Notes: generated by a model from the sequence alone, not told the origin. 50,839 nucleotides of DNA from Lactarius indigo (GCA_025766275.1 JAFKAC010000237.1:1-50839), one strand, 5' to 3'. Positions 1-10,545 are shown, counted from the stretch's first letter. A program made the numbers and translations.

Positions 1-212
1 GGTACGCGACGACGACGGCGTTAGAGACCATTTGCGCGGGGAGCGTTGATGGTGCTCACGAGCTCTTGAAGTACTCGTATGTGCCCATGCGAATGCCAGA
101 GTACGTTAACTCGCGGAGCATGCTCGCCGTCAGGCCGTTCATGAGACTTATGGCGCCTTCGTTGCGCGCCATCTGCAGACCTACCGACCAGAACGCGCTG
201 GCCTTTGCACCG
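1..212 (-). CDS. Mitochondrial carrier family protein, internal exon, cut by window edge
   Basis: On the minus strand this stretch encodes a segment with the spacing of a mitochondrial carrier repeat: the NEG tripeptide, then LMNGLTASMLRE, then the TYSGIRMGTYEYFK block. This matches the matrix-helix to even-numbered transmembrane helix part of the family consensus (EG...GL...LR......R.G.YE). Carriers of this type (oxaloacetate and dicarboxylate carriers are the closest in feel) exchange metabolites across the inner mitochondrial membrane. The exon appears to end at a GTGAGC donor near position 57, so the coding sequence continues beyond base 1. The upstream boundary is taken at an AG near 213 and is uncertain; I could not find the preceding exon (first helix, PxD/ExxK motif) between 213 and 800. 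It could therefore be a real gene with an unrecognised 5' exon or a carrier fragment. Confidence 0.55.
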
Positions 213-1340
213 GGAGCTGCCAGCATCCGTCAACTTCTCTCTTCACGAAATAAGGGCCCGGCGTCAGATAGACGCCGACTCGGAGAGCTCGAACCTTGTG
301 TCCTTAACTGCTGCCTGACCTGACTGGGGCGCGCCCGTGGAATGAACTGAGTCGACCGTCGAGACCGCTACAAACGATTACCTGCATACCTTTATGCTAT
401 AACAAAAAAAAAAAGGGTTTAGGCAAGCCAACAAATTCAATGCTGTAGACCTACATGTCTAGGGGATTCGTGACGGCCGAGGCCCACATGTCTGCACAGT
501 TGGAGGAAAATTAACCCTGCATGTACCTAGCCCGTCTGCCGACGTACTTCCAAGCGCTGCGGCGGTGAAGATGAGTGCATTCTGCGTGAAAGGACTGTAG
601 CCGACTTCTGTTGACTCGAGCCCAATGCCGGTTGAAGCTTCGACCGATGTATCTTTTTTTCTAGTCATAACTCCTAGGAGATGCGAGAACGTAGGCCAGA
701 CAAGCAAAAGCCCAACCAAAGGCCGATGGGTATCCGAGAGTCGTGCACAAGGCTACCACGCCGCGGATCAGGTTCTGCCAGCGGCCCGGTTCCGGAGTAT
801 GTCCCTGGGACCCGCCAAGTTAGCTGCATGCAAGGGGCATGCATAAATTTCAGATTTCACCTTACACCTGGGCTCCAGCCCAGCTACAGTGCATCAGACA
901 GGGCTGAAACCTATTCTGCTGTCTGTCTGACATTATTTTAAGTAGTTACTATTGTAGTGACCTTGAGGTAAAACGCCTTCCAAAAAAATTGGCACAACAA
1001 TAACATCCAACATTGGATTGATATGGCAAGTAAGGTCATGGTCTGGGCAGTCTGAAAGTGAGACTGCAACATGAGGTCACATTAAGAGAAGTGGCCAGAT
1101 ATAAGCTCTGCCAGCTGGTACCAACTGCTCTTTCTCTACACTTCAGGCTGAGTATTTCATGTCTATCTCCTTTCACATCCCATTCACCTTTGTGAGCCAT
1201 GTTCCCCATTGCAGACTTTGTAACCTCCATGCAGTTGGGTAAGGTAAGGATAAAGGTTGCAATAAGTGGGTGTGTGGGAAAAATAACACGTGAGGTCTAT
1301 CTTGCCCGGAGCACTGAATCAGGAAGGGGTCTGTCCGCAT
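213..1340. other. Non-coding stretch with a CpG-depleted core (841-1285)
   Basis: No open frame here resembles a known protein. Bases 213-840 have ordinary CpG content. From 841 to about 1285 I count a single CpG (at 974-975) while TG and CA dinucleotides are common, and CpG returns abruptly downstream. The core contains a perfect 7-bp inverted repeat (868-874 with 877-883, two-base loop) and a second complementary pair of CAGACAG and CTGTCTG near 896-927. This composition fits an old methylated repeat or transposon relic; no terminal repeats or transposase domain were seen. Confidence 0.5.
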
Positions 1341-1421
1341 ATGCTTCGGCAGCGACGCCCAACATCGTTCCGCCGATATTCACTTTCGATACTTTCCCAT
1401 TCGTTGAGAAGTATAGCGTCT

Positions 1422-2916
1422 ATGTCAGCGTATCCCCCCACACCTACATTTAAGCCGTTCAACCTTGCCTTGATCCAGCTTGGTCAGATCGGTACCGACA
1501 AAGCGGCGAATCTCAAGCATGCTAGGGACATGATACGCAAGGCTGCCAACGGCGAAGGCAGGAACAGCAACACGCATGGGAAGCCTGATCTGGTTGTCCT
1601 TCCCGTGAGTGCTTCTCTCCCCCCCGTCTATCCCAACGATCGGCCGAAGCCTTGACTCGTGTCACCCTGTAGGAATGCTTTAATTCGCCATACGGGCATG
1701 TGCACTTCCCCATTTACGCCGAGTCTATTGGGTTCAGAAGGGGCGAGAAATATGACGTCGACTCTAGCCAGAGCGAGAGTGTGAAGATGCTCTCGGAGGC
1801 TGCCAAAACGGAGGGTGTCTGGCTCTTGGGCGGTCCGTCCGCACTCTCCGTGTTGTCCCCTGAATCGTGGTGTACATATCTCCCCTCTACAGGCTCTATT
1901 CCAGAGAAGGACCCGTCCGATGGTAACGTGTACAATACTTCGACCGTCTACTCACCACAAGGTACGTCTAGGTCATCATTATCTCTGGTCGGCTCCAACA
2001 TTCGATCCAGGGGAACTTGTGGCTACCCATAGAAAAGTCCACCTCTTCGACATTGATATTCCAGGGAAAATAACGTTCAAAGTATCGTGCGTTCGTTACT
2101 TGTCGCCACCTATCTCTCACCCGGGCTCAGGAAAGCGAGACGCTGACGGGCGGCTCGACCACCAACTTTTTTGACACGGGCGAGCTACCGTCACACCAAT
2201 TCCTTTTTCACAATTTAATTAAGCCAGGGTCCAGAATTCGCGCGCGTCGGACTCGGTATCTGTTATGATGTGCGCTTCCCGGAGCTGGCAGCGATCTCAG
2301 CGCGTCAAGGCTCGTGAATCTGAAACCTACACCCCTACAATCAAACTGACACCATGCAGGGTGTCAAGTGTTGATTTATCCTGGCGCGTTTAACATGACG
2401 ACTGGCCCGCTTCACTGGGAACTGCTACAGCGCGCAAGGTGCGTAGCGAAATGCCTTTGCACTCACGTTTTCTTCTGAGCGTTTGGTCCAACTGCAGGGC
2501 GGTGGACAACCAGGTCTACTTCTCTATGTGTAGCCCTGCGAGGGATCTTTCTGCAGGATACCATGCGGTGCGTTCGCTTTTGACGAATGATACTCCTCAC
2601 ACACATGTAAATCAAATTTTGGCTTCCAGTGGGGCCATTCACTAGTGGTGGATCCAATGTGCGTTCCTTAAGGCTGGGCTACGAGCGATCAATCACGGCG
2701 CTAACGGCGTATAGGGGGTCGAAGCTCGTTGAGGCCGAAGATGGCGAAACGATATTACACACGCGGATCGGTGAGTGGCTCCCGTAAACCACGGCCCTCG
2801 TGCACCGAACGTACTGTGATACAGACCCGAAGACTTTCAACGATGCCCGAGCAGGAATACCAGTTACGGTCCAGCGACGCTTTGACGTTTACCCAGATGT
2901 CAGTAAGGGTTTGTGA
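1422..2916 (+). CDS. NIT2: Omega-amidase, nitrilase superfamily (NIT2)
   Basis: It hydrolyses alpha-ketoglutaramate and alpha-ketosuccinamate, the omega-amide products of glutamine and asparagine transamination. The catalytic triad is visible: Glu in [12 protein letters not shown] (about residue 62), Lys in [15 protein letters not shown] (about 146) and Cys in [13 protein letters not shown] (about 187). Further family blocks are [28 protein letters not shown] and WGHSLVVDP. The gene reads through about nine exons; the second begins at 1673 and the last ends [14 protein letters not shown] at 2916. Two introns (2180-2234 and 2310-2359) need GC rather than GT donors to keep the conserved [11 protein letters not shown] and [12 protein letters not shown] joins. 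The start at 1422 gives a cytosolic-length enzyme; an in-frame ATG at 1341 would add 27 residues rich in Arg and Ser with no acidic residues, like a mitochondrial presequence. Identification is firm; the exact start is open. Confidence 0.9.
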
Positions 2917-3495
2917 AGGCGACGCACTGAGACCATGTGGGTGTCCCTCTGAACATCACGTTGTCATATTACCCCTGGATATCCCAGGAAGGCACAGCCT
3001 GTGAATTAGCTCTTGTTCTGTTGGTAGCAGTATTTGGAAGCTGTCCTGTGGCGAATCCCCATTTGGCGTGAATCTAGCATCGCGCCTGTTGCAAGTCAAC
3101 TCCAATGGCTGCTAGTTCTCATTTGGATTGTTTTCGACACAAAAAAAAGTCGACGTCGAGTTATTTCCCGCATCGCAGAGATGTACGGGACCGCTCTTCT
3201 AGATTATACTTTGGCTCGGACTCGCCGGAGCGGCTGCTCGGCGGCATGGGTCGCAATTCAATAGCACAGCGTTGATAACGTCAGCGTGGCAGTCCAGCTA
3301 CTAGTATTTCAAGTCACGTACGTGCGACTCTGCGCGCTGTTTACGCATGTTCAACATATGAGGGCTTCTCTGATTGGAACATCACCCCGGTGGCTGCTAG
3401 GCCTTAGGGCGCGCACCTTCTTAGACTGTGTGAAATTATAAAGTGCTGTCGTTCGTGGTATTCCCGCTAAGCTATCCTTTCTCCCGTTCTTTGCC
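2917..3495. other. Intergenic region between NIT2 and the GPCR gene
   Basis: About 580 bp with no recognisable coding sequence or RNA gene. It must hold the NIT2 polyadenylation region and the GPCR promoter. Short open frames here have no family resemblance. Confidence 0.5.
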
Positions 3496-5198
3496 ATGTC
3501 TTCACCTGCTTCATTCACCTTTGGTGAACGCCTGGGCCTAATCTTGCTAGCTGAAACGTCCGCGGTGTCTGCTTGTGCTGTCATCGGCCTCCTGTCGTAT
3601 ATTGCTGTTTGTGGTTCATTTCGTCGAGACTGTTAGCTAGTTAACTGAACTCCCTTCTGTCCAAAGTATAGTGCCGTCAGTGTCACTCGAGGTTCTTCCA
3701 TAAGATGGAGACTTAGTAGTCCCGCCGAGGTTTACTTCCTCAACCAGTTAAGCTGGGATCTTGTGCAGGCAGTGGGTGCGTCATGACGGCGATGGGGACG
3801 GACGGGTCCATTGAAGTTTTTTTTTTTCCCATTAGGTGGTCTCATGAATATCAAGTGGGCGATAGACGCCGTCCGTACCCACATTTCACCTGGTATTGAC
3901 TTGTCCCTGATCCGGTCACGGGTGTAGTCTGTGCAGCCTGGCTCCTTCTGCTCTGCCCAAGGTAGAGAGAATATTCGATGTTTTATGTAAGTAAGGATGG
4001 TGTTGATATCGCCGTTAGGTGCCATCAAGCATCTCTCCGATGTCGGGGCCGCGCTTTCGTGAGTAACGAAATATTCGCACAGGTGTCAATCCCAAGGTCT
4101 CACCCACACCGTAGGACGTTGGTCGGTTGCTTGCTCTTATGTTCTCACTCTCGCGTGTCCTGACCTGCACACGTACGGGCCGACTCGTCGTCTTCAAGAT
4201 CATTTCACTATATACCCTCAGAACACTATGTTTCTCAAAAGTTATCTTCCAGCTCGACGAAGAGGAGAAGGCACGCAAGACGAGCTTACGCCGCAGTTTT
4301 ATCATCGTCGCCTGCCTCTGGAGCGCTGTCGGCCTTCTTGTTGTCGTCAACATAGCTGCTAATGGGGCGCATCGCTTCTACGGCCCCGCAGGATATTGTA
4401 AGCCCTTCTGCCCTGTGTCGTATGAAGGATCGATTGATTTGACATGGTCACGCAGGGTGCTGGATTCAGCGCGCGTATTCGGTCCAGCGAACGGCGGCGG
4501 ACTTTAGTTTTATGTGGGCAACTGCCATATTCAACATCGCGATCTACGCAGTGGTTTTCCTCTATTTCAGGGGTTACATCACGACAAACGGGTGGAAGAT
4601 ACGCGTGTCGCGTAAACCGAATACTGACAACGTTCTTGGGCCCCTCAAGCAAGCATATGGCCTGCTTTTGTGAGACCTTCCTCTGTCTCCAATGCCTATT
4701 GTTGATGTATCTCCGCCCAGCTATCCGCTAGTCTACATCTTCAGCGTGAGTGTTGTGTTGTAATGTAGCTCAGCTCTCGTGCCCATTTACACTGCGCCAC
4801 AGGTTCTGCCATTGTCAGCAGTGCGCTATAGCAGCTTCGCACATCATGACGTTCCTTTCGAGGTCACAGTGTTTACCGATATCATCTACCTTTCCTCTGG
4901 TCTACTCAATGTCCTCCTTTTCTCTATCACGCGTCCGTTCCTGCTTCCACATGACCTACCAAAACCCGACTCTGTGTCAGACATCGTGATATCCCATGGC
5001 ATCACGATCGCCAATTCCCCACATAAGGATAGCGCTCAAGGACATGAATCATATCAATGGCCCCGTTCCGAATCTCCGGTTAGTCACATTCAATCTGATT
5101 CCACTGACGAGGCGAGCACGGAAGAATCTGAGGTGCCATGGTATGGCGCTGAGAAGCTGGGGACGATGAACGGGAGATCGCATTCGCTAGATGTTTAG
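3496..5198 (+). CDS. Seven-helix G-protein-coupled receptor, cAMP-receptor-like
   Basis: A multi-exon plasma-membrane receptor. The first exon begins MSSPASFTFGERLGLIL and carries helix 1 (ETSAVSACAVIGLLSYIA). Helix 2 is in VYFLNQLSWDLVQAVGG, spliced to LMNIKWAIDA through an intron starting at about 3770. Then come SVQPGSFCSAQG (extracellular Cys) and AIKHLSDVGAALS (helix 3). The family-typical FYGPAGYWCWI block is formed across the intron ending at 4455, followed by helix 5 (MWATAIFNIAIYAVVFLYF), helix 6 (YPLVYIFSVLPLSAVRY, joined by the 4746-4802 intron) and helix 7 (VFTDIIYLSSGLLNVLLF). The C-terminal tail of about 80 residues is rich in Ser, Thr, Asp and Glu, suited to phosphorylation. 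The helix 3 to helix 4 junction (4060-4260) could not be spliced confidently. Such receptors are expected to couple to heterotrimeric G proteins; the ligand cannot be predicted. Confidence 0.82.
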
Positions 5199-5431
5199 AG
5201 CGTATTACAGTAATTAGTGTAGTCGTGGCGGTGTTCTATACATTGTATACGCATGTTGTCGGACCGAGGTGTTGTATTTGTCAGCGGGAAACGAAACCAC
5301 TCGAAATTTCTGGCGTGTTCCATCACTTTCTTTATCGGAAGCTGACGTACAGCCTGTGCCCTTCACCGCCTTTACCCTTCTCATTTTCCTCGCTTTCCCT
5401 CTAACCTCTCTCTCTACACAACACCATCACA

Positions 5432-6922
5432 ATGGTCAAGGAAACGTATGTCCTTAATGTCCCGTAATTTCCCCCCGCTCATCCCGGCTCCCAGAAAATA
5501 CTACGATCTCCTTGAAGTACAACCCGATGCCTCAGAAAGTGACCTGAAGAAGGCGTACCGGAAAAAGTAAAAAAATGGTTCCCTCTCGTCACAGCAGTAG
5601 CTGACCGACTGAGCCGTCCACAGAGCATTACGGTTACATCCCGACAAAGGTGGCGACCCTGAGCTTTTCAAAGAAGTCACCCATGCGTACGTGACGTATA
5701 CCCTACAGCCAACTTGTAAGCATCGCTTGCTAATCTGTGCCTGTCCCAGATACGAAGTCCTATCCGACCCACAAAAGCGTAGTATCTATGATACAAGAGG
5801 AGAGGCGGGACTCTCAGAATCTGGTGGCATGGGTGGCATGGACCCCCAGGTGCGTGGCCTCCGCGCAGATCCTGTGCAGGCCCAAGACTGATGCCATCAT
5901 TTTTTTTTTTCCTTTCAGGATCTGTTTAGTCAACTATTTGGTGGCGGCGGCTTCTTTGGCGGCGGCGGCGGCTCGCGAAATCAGGGGCCACGGAAGAGCA
6001 AGGATCTCGTCCACCGGGTAAATGTATCCCTGGAGGACCTGTACAAGGGCAAGACAACCAAGCTAGCCCTGACACGTAACGTTATCTGTCCGAAGTGCGA
6101 CGGCAAAGGTGGGAAGGACGGAGCTGTGCGGCAATGTGGCACCTGTCAGGGCCGTGGAGTGCGCATTACGCTGCGTCAGATGGGCCCTATGATCCAGCAG
6201 CTCCAGCAGCCGTGTGACGAATGCTCTGGAACCGGCGAGATTATCAACCATCGCGATAAATGCAAGACCTGCAACGCGCGCAAGGTGGTTTCCGAGAAGA
6301 AGATGCTCGAGGTACACGTCGACAAGGGCATGAAGGGGGGGCAGACGATCACCTTCGCCGGCGAGAGTGATCAGGCTCCTGGGGTGGTTCCCGGTGATGT
6401 CGTCATCGTCATCGAAGAAAAGCCCCACGAGCGGTTTAAGCGTAACGACAACAACCTCGTCACCGACGTCGAGATTGACCTTCTGATGGCGCTTGGAGGT
6501 GGTCAATTTACAATCAGGCATTTGGATGACCGAGTGTTGGTGGTGTCCATAGCGCCGGGCGAGATCGTGAAGCAAGGTATGTGTCCAAGTCGGGCGTTTG
6601 TATGACACGACCTGATATTTCCGACGCCACAGACGACATGAAAGTTGTTCATGGTCAGGGTATGCCATCACAACGGCATCACGAGTTGGGTGACCTCTAC
6701 CTCAAGATGTCGATCAAGTGGCCCGAACACATTGACCCCGATAAGATACACCTTTTAGAGCAAGTTCTCCCACCACGCAAGCCGCTACCCAAGTTCCCGA
6801 AGAGCGTTCTCGTTGAGGAAGTAGAGATGTCCGATGTAGATCCGCGCCAAGAACGGGTGATGCAAGAAGATGTTATGGAAGAGGACGATGCAGAACCCCG
6901 TGTACAATGTGCGAACCAGTGA
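5432..6922 (+). CDS. YDJ1: Type I Hsp40 co-chaperone (Ydj1/DNAJA)
   Basis: It stimulates Hsp70 ATPase activity and delivers clients in the cytosol and at organelle membranes. The N-terminal J domain has HPD at residues 34-36, followed by a Gly/Phe-rich linker (LFGGGGFFGGGGG). The zinc-binding region has motifs CPKCDGKG, CGTCQGRG and CDECSGTG plus a degenerate fourth copy CKTCNARK. The two beta-sandwich client domains follow, with HVDKGMKGGQTITFAGESDQ and PGDVVIVIEEKPH. The protein ends EPRVQCANQ, a CaaX box (CANQ) matching the farnesylation signal of yeast Ydj1 (CASQ), so ER/membrane tethering is expected. Exons are 5432-5445, 5495-5566, 5624-5686, 5750-5849, 5919-6576 and 6633-6922, all with GT-AG introns. 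The tiny first exon encodes MVKE and part of Thr5. It looks intact. Confidence 0.95.
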
Positions 6923-7162
6923 TGCATGTATTATAATACGGGGTTTTTATTTGGTCGCTGTCATTCCATATGTATTGTCTGCTCGTCATTCTTTCCCCTG
7001 CTTACCCTACGTTGTCACCGATTTCGACCCCGCCGTAGCACGCACGCTCATATAGATCCTTTTCCTGTGCCATTCCTCGGATCAAACAATTTACAATATA
7101 CACCGATATGCTACCAAATGACCACAGTGAATGAATGAACCCTCAGAAAACAGGAAAATGGA

Positions 7163-7925
7163 TCAGCTTTCCCACCGTGTCTGCGCGGCAATGGTGAGAT
7201 CAACAACGTGTGGGAGGGGGGAAAATACCTGAGGGTCTAACTTGAACGCTTCGTACATGTCCCTGTTGAAGAAGCTGACCTCAGTTTCATTCTCTGTTAA
7301 CAAGGCGAGGCATGGATATCTCGGGTGTCAGTCGCACTGGGTACGAGGAAAGATCGACGGGCTGCACACACCGAAACCAGATTCTACTAACGTTTGGCTC
7401 TCGTCAGAAAAGATCCAGTCGTCATGGTCGAGATTGATGATGAGGTTGGTGGTCTGAGTACCGTCACATAAAGTCAGCGCACGCTTAAAGGATCTTCTTT
7501 TCGCCCATAACCCCATACCTTCGCCCCGTGCGCTTGCGTGTACAACTTCAAGGTGTCTACGCGGACACATGCGCAATCGGAGGGTGACGCGTCAGTGTAC
7601 TTCTTTCTTAGAAGAACGAGTGTGGCAGAGGGGATTCAGACCAAGGGACGCAGAGCGATAAGGCTTCCACCCGGGTTGGGTCTGAATGGCTATTTGGGCA
7701 CCAGGCCAGGGCCCAGGGTAAGCGAGCGGAGCGAACGAGCGAGTGGTAGGTTCCTCCTTCCTCACCATCGCGTACTATTGTTTTGAGGTTTCCGATCGTC
7801 GTCGTCTCGAGGTTGATGTCGCGCAGTACGAGGCTGCGCTCTGTACGAAACTCGAACGATTTGATTACGCGCACGGTAATTATGGCGGATGTCTTTGGCC
7901 GGACGAGATTGGTAGTGAGCGACAT
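7163..7925 (-). CDS. UPF0538 family protein (C2orf76-like), ubiquitin-fold
   Basis: A small conserved eukaryotic protein of unknown function. The start MSLTTNLVRPKTS leads into IITVRVIKSFEFRTERSLVL, the beta-strand pattern seen at the start of human C2orf76. Then come RDINLETTTIGNLKTIVRD, a short exon with QPGWKPYR, the block VDTLKLYTQAHGAK, then TTNLIINLDHDDWIF, LTENETEVSFFNRDMYEAFK and the end DPQTRWES-stop. The tail parallels the human [20 protein letters not shown] region. Introns are visible at the DPQ|TRWES join (GTATTT donor; acceptor just before ACACGG) and at AHGAK|TTNL. The splice between PYRS and VDTLK is unresolved and adjoins a GC-rich tract at 7715-7745. Expected length is about 125-140 residues, normal for the family. 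It is convergent with the Hsp40 gene, 240 bp apart. Confidence 0.82.
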
Positions 7926-8329
7926 GATAATCAATATCAAGTCTGATCTCATCCTAATTTGTAGAACAAAGTATATTCCGCATTCCGTAACAAGTACACT
8001 CTGGGTAGATTCTGTGCCACGGATCGGGACCACAGTTATCAAAATATCCTATTGCTGGTTCTCGCTGGGTCGTGTTCTGCTACTACTAGATCAGAATGAG
8101 GATCGATGTCGCTGAAGCCCGAGCATATCCCTCGATAGCGACGACTGTCGAACTGGGTGGGAACCGCCCTCTACGCCTACCGTTGAAATTTGTTCCGCCG
8201 TCGCTTGCGGTGCCGTCTTCGACCTCGCATTTTCGGCGTTTTCTGCTCGCCGCAGGGTCCGGACGAGACCCGACCTTGTAAAGACTGCAATTGTCTACGT
8301 CCCAACTGGAGCCCAAGTGTTTGTTAATG

Positions 8330-9465
8330 ATGCTTAATACCTTCAGAAGACCGAAGTTTCTTGAGCGCGTCTTGGACTCTCTCGTCTTGGTCCCGTTCAG
8401 ATCTGATGTCTGATTGCATCGAGGGCAACGTGTTGAAGAATGGTGAAGAATTTGGACTTGTACGCCTCTGCATGGGTTGTGGCGAATGTCTCAATATTGA
8501 CAACAACGACAAATCGACAGTGCCCACATACCAATGATAGCGTCCCGAATAACTTCACACGGCTCCCGAGTTGACCTGAACGTGCTCAACGGCCTCCCCA
8601 GTGTTTCCAACACAAGTCGGTAGTGGAACTGACCTGGAAACCAATTGTATCCTTTCACGAACTCAGTCCTTGTCCTCTGAACAATGGGCGAATCAGTACG
8701 TCCACATTCCGGAAACTTAGGAACATCGCCCGCGAGCCCCACCCTCGCAATGTTGGGCACCGGCGTGTTATGTAGCTCACGATACACGCCACCCTCCTTT
8801 TGAATCCCCTCACGTTCAGTGCGCCAGAAGTCCTTCAAATAAACCAAGTTTGTGGCTTCAGTGTCGTCAGCGATGTATCCGAAAGTGGGACGACCAAAAA
8901 GCGCTTCGCTATCCCAGACAGCACTTGGTGTGATGTAATACTTGATCTGACCCTCGGGGGTGCGATCGTTGCGGACGAGGAACTTGTGAAGGTCCGCCTT
9001 TGAACCTTCTCTAAATCCGGGTAAGTCCTCAGCTTAGACTGTGCCGCCTCGGTCTCATCATCTCCAACGGAGGTGACAGTGGTGTCGTAACCGCGTTTCA
9101 TATCAGAAAGAAAGTTGAACCTTCATAGGAATTCGAAATGAGTGTCAGGTTCGGTGGACCAGTTGAACGACTTGGTGTATATCACGCCGTTGCGATCCCA
9201 ACGAAGTAGGCGACCAGTCTCACCAAAGAGCACCACCGAGAAAGAGAATACGAGAAATGGTATTGATGAGCTTTGGGTTCGGACAAAGCCCAGTAGCCTT
9301 CAATTAGTTGGACCTGTAAGAAGCGTAGTGATCGTGGGAAGGGGGCATTTACAAGTGTGGCAATACTCGCAAATTTGTTCTCCTTCTGGGACACGGTTGA
9401 GTGGGCGGAGGCAATTACGGCTGTTGGTCGTGTATTCGATGCTTGGGGCACGAATTTTGACAAGA
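8330..9465 (-). pseudogene. FunK1-type fungal protein kinase, broken and truncated
   Basis: On the minus strand the hallmarks of the basidiomycete FunK1 family appear in order: VVLFGETGRLLRWDRNGVIY, KSFNWSTEPDTHFEFL, RFNFLSDMKRGYDTTV, LFGRPTFGYIADD, then the kinase N-lobe LVYLKDFWR (Lys of the VAIK-equivalent), EGGVYRELHNTPVPNIA and HYRLVLETLGRPLSTF. The frame between FEFL and RFNFL is interrupted by a TGA (plus-strand TCA at 9123-9125) exactly where relatives have Trp. After the intron beginning near 8508 (donor GTATGT) the sequence AYKSKFFTILQ soon hits a stop, and no HRDxSxGN catalytic loop or DWD motif follows before the next gene at 7925. The N-terminal part upstream of 9300 may also be out of frame. 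I call it a decayed kinase; a programmed recoding event is unlikely. Confidence 0.75.
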
Positions 9466-9992
9466 ACTATTCCACGGGCATGGGCCCAACGAATGTCTCG
9501 CGTGCACCGAAGGCCATGGTTCTTGTAGCATGACGAGGCCTTAGGAGTGGACGGATGGGGCGTGATTCTTGGCGTAATTGAATGTGGGAGTCACTCACGC
9601 TTTCGTCTAAATAAGCTATTAATCACAACCTGATAGCAGCGTGAGGACCCCAGTGTGTCCGTGTGGACAACACAATTACCGAGAGTTTACCATACAGCGG
9701 GGGCCATCACAATTGAGCTGAGAGAATAAACACGAGTTGTCACGTGCTCGCGAAGTTCGCCACGCCGAGAACAAATTCGAAGTCGGCAATGCAAGGACTC
9801 CGACGTGCAGAAAACGAAGTACGCTATCCCGACAGTGTGCATTTCTTTGCAAGGAAGCAGTGGTAAAGCAAATTTATATCCATACTATTACTAGCAATTC
9901 TGTGAGACCGTCATTCAGAAAAGGCGAACTATTTGATTGGGTACTTATTTTCCTCAGAATGCCGTGCCTCACTCACTGGCAAAGCCTCACTG
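9466..9992. other. Intergenic region between FunK1 relic and YPI1
   Basis: About 530 bp without a recognisable gene. A plus-strand frame of about 80 codons (roughly 9291-9531, ending APKAMVLVA-stop) overlaps the relic's 5' part and looks protein-like in composition, but it has no family match I know. Confidence 0.4.
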
Positions 9993-10545
9993 TCAACTCG
10001 TCGCTTTGCCCTTTCCTTTATGGGGCGACATCCGTTCGTATGCATTTCTGTCGTCATTGCCATTTCGTAGTTCATTGTCCGGGTATCGGGGGAGATCGGC
10101 CTCACACTCTCCGTCGTGTACATGGCGTTGGTGGCGGCGATAGTCGCGACTCGGTCTTGCATTACCATTGTCTGCCTCGGACTCCGTCCCCGACGAATCT
10201 TCGTCAGATGATTCGTCGAATCGTCTTGGCCTGTGGTAGATACAACAAACTAGTAGAGCAAGTATGCTGCGTTAATCATCCTCGATCTGTTTCCCCTGAT
10301 CTGGCGCACGCACTTTTCGATTTCTTTCTTCCAAGACCCTCATTGTCCACCACGTCCTCACCCCACACTACACGCGGACGATTGTGCGAACCCCCACGAA
10401 GATGCAGAGTGCCCGCAGGTGCTGGCCCCGCAAGGTCCGTTTGCGCCGAGGTGTCGACCTGCTCGGCTCCTTGCACGGCGACCACGACATGCGAACCTTC
10501 CCGTGGCATCGAGCCTGATGGTCTACTTTGAGGGGCGAGAGACAT
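9993..10545 (-). CDS. YPI1: Type 1 protein phosphatase inhibitor (YPI1 / PPP1R11)
   Basis: It binds and regulates the nuclear PP1 catalytic subunit (Glc7). Two exons: 10545-10314 and 10249-9993, joined by a 64-nt intron (donor GTGCGT). Together they give 162 residues, close to the family norm. The diagnostic core is RPRVVWGEDVVDNEGLGRKKSK followed directly across the splice by ICCIYHRPRRFDESSDEDSS. The V-W-x-E-D-V-V-D-N-E segment holds the RVxW PP1-docking motif, and the CCIYHRPR block is nearly invariant in the family. The rest is disordered and acidic, ending KGKGKATS. The intron join creates the Ile of KKSKICC, which confirms the splice. The start codon is 125 bp from that of COG4 on the other strand. 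Confidence 0.9.

Noticed and set aside
3768..3836. In-frame TGA in the GPCR after LVQAVG
   Set aside because: It lies inside an intron (donor GTGCGT, acceptor TTAG) whose removal gives QAVGGLMNIKWAIDA.
7715..7746. AGCGAGCGGAGCGAACGAGC tract as a repeat or mobile-element end
   Set aside because: Short, imperfect and located in or beside an intron of the UPF0538 gene; no terminal repeat or duplication seen.
9225..9260. A second frameshift in the FunK1 relic before VVLFGETGRL
   Set aside because: Two alternative frames both resemble the family upstream, so a lesion here cannot be shown; only the TGA at 9123-9125 is clear.
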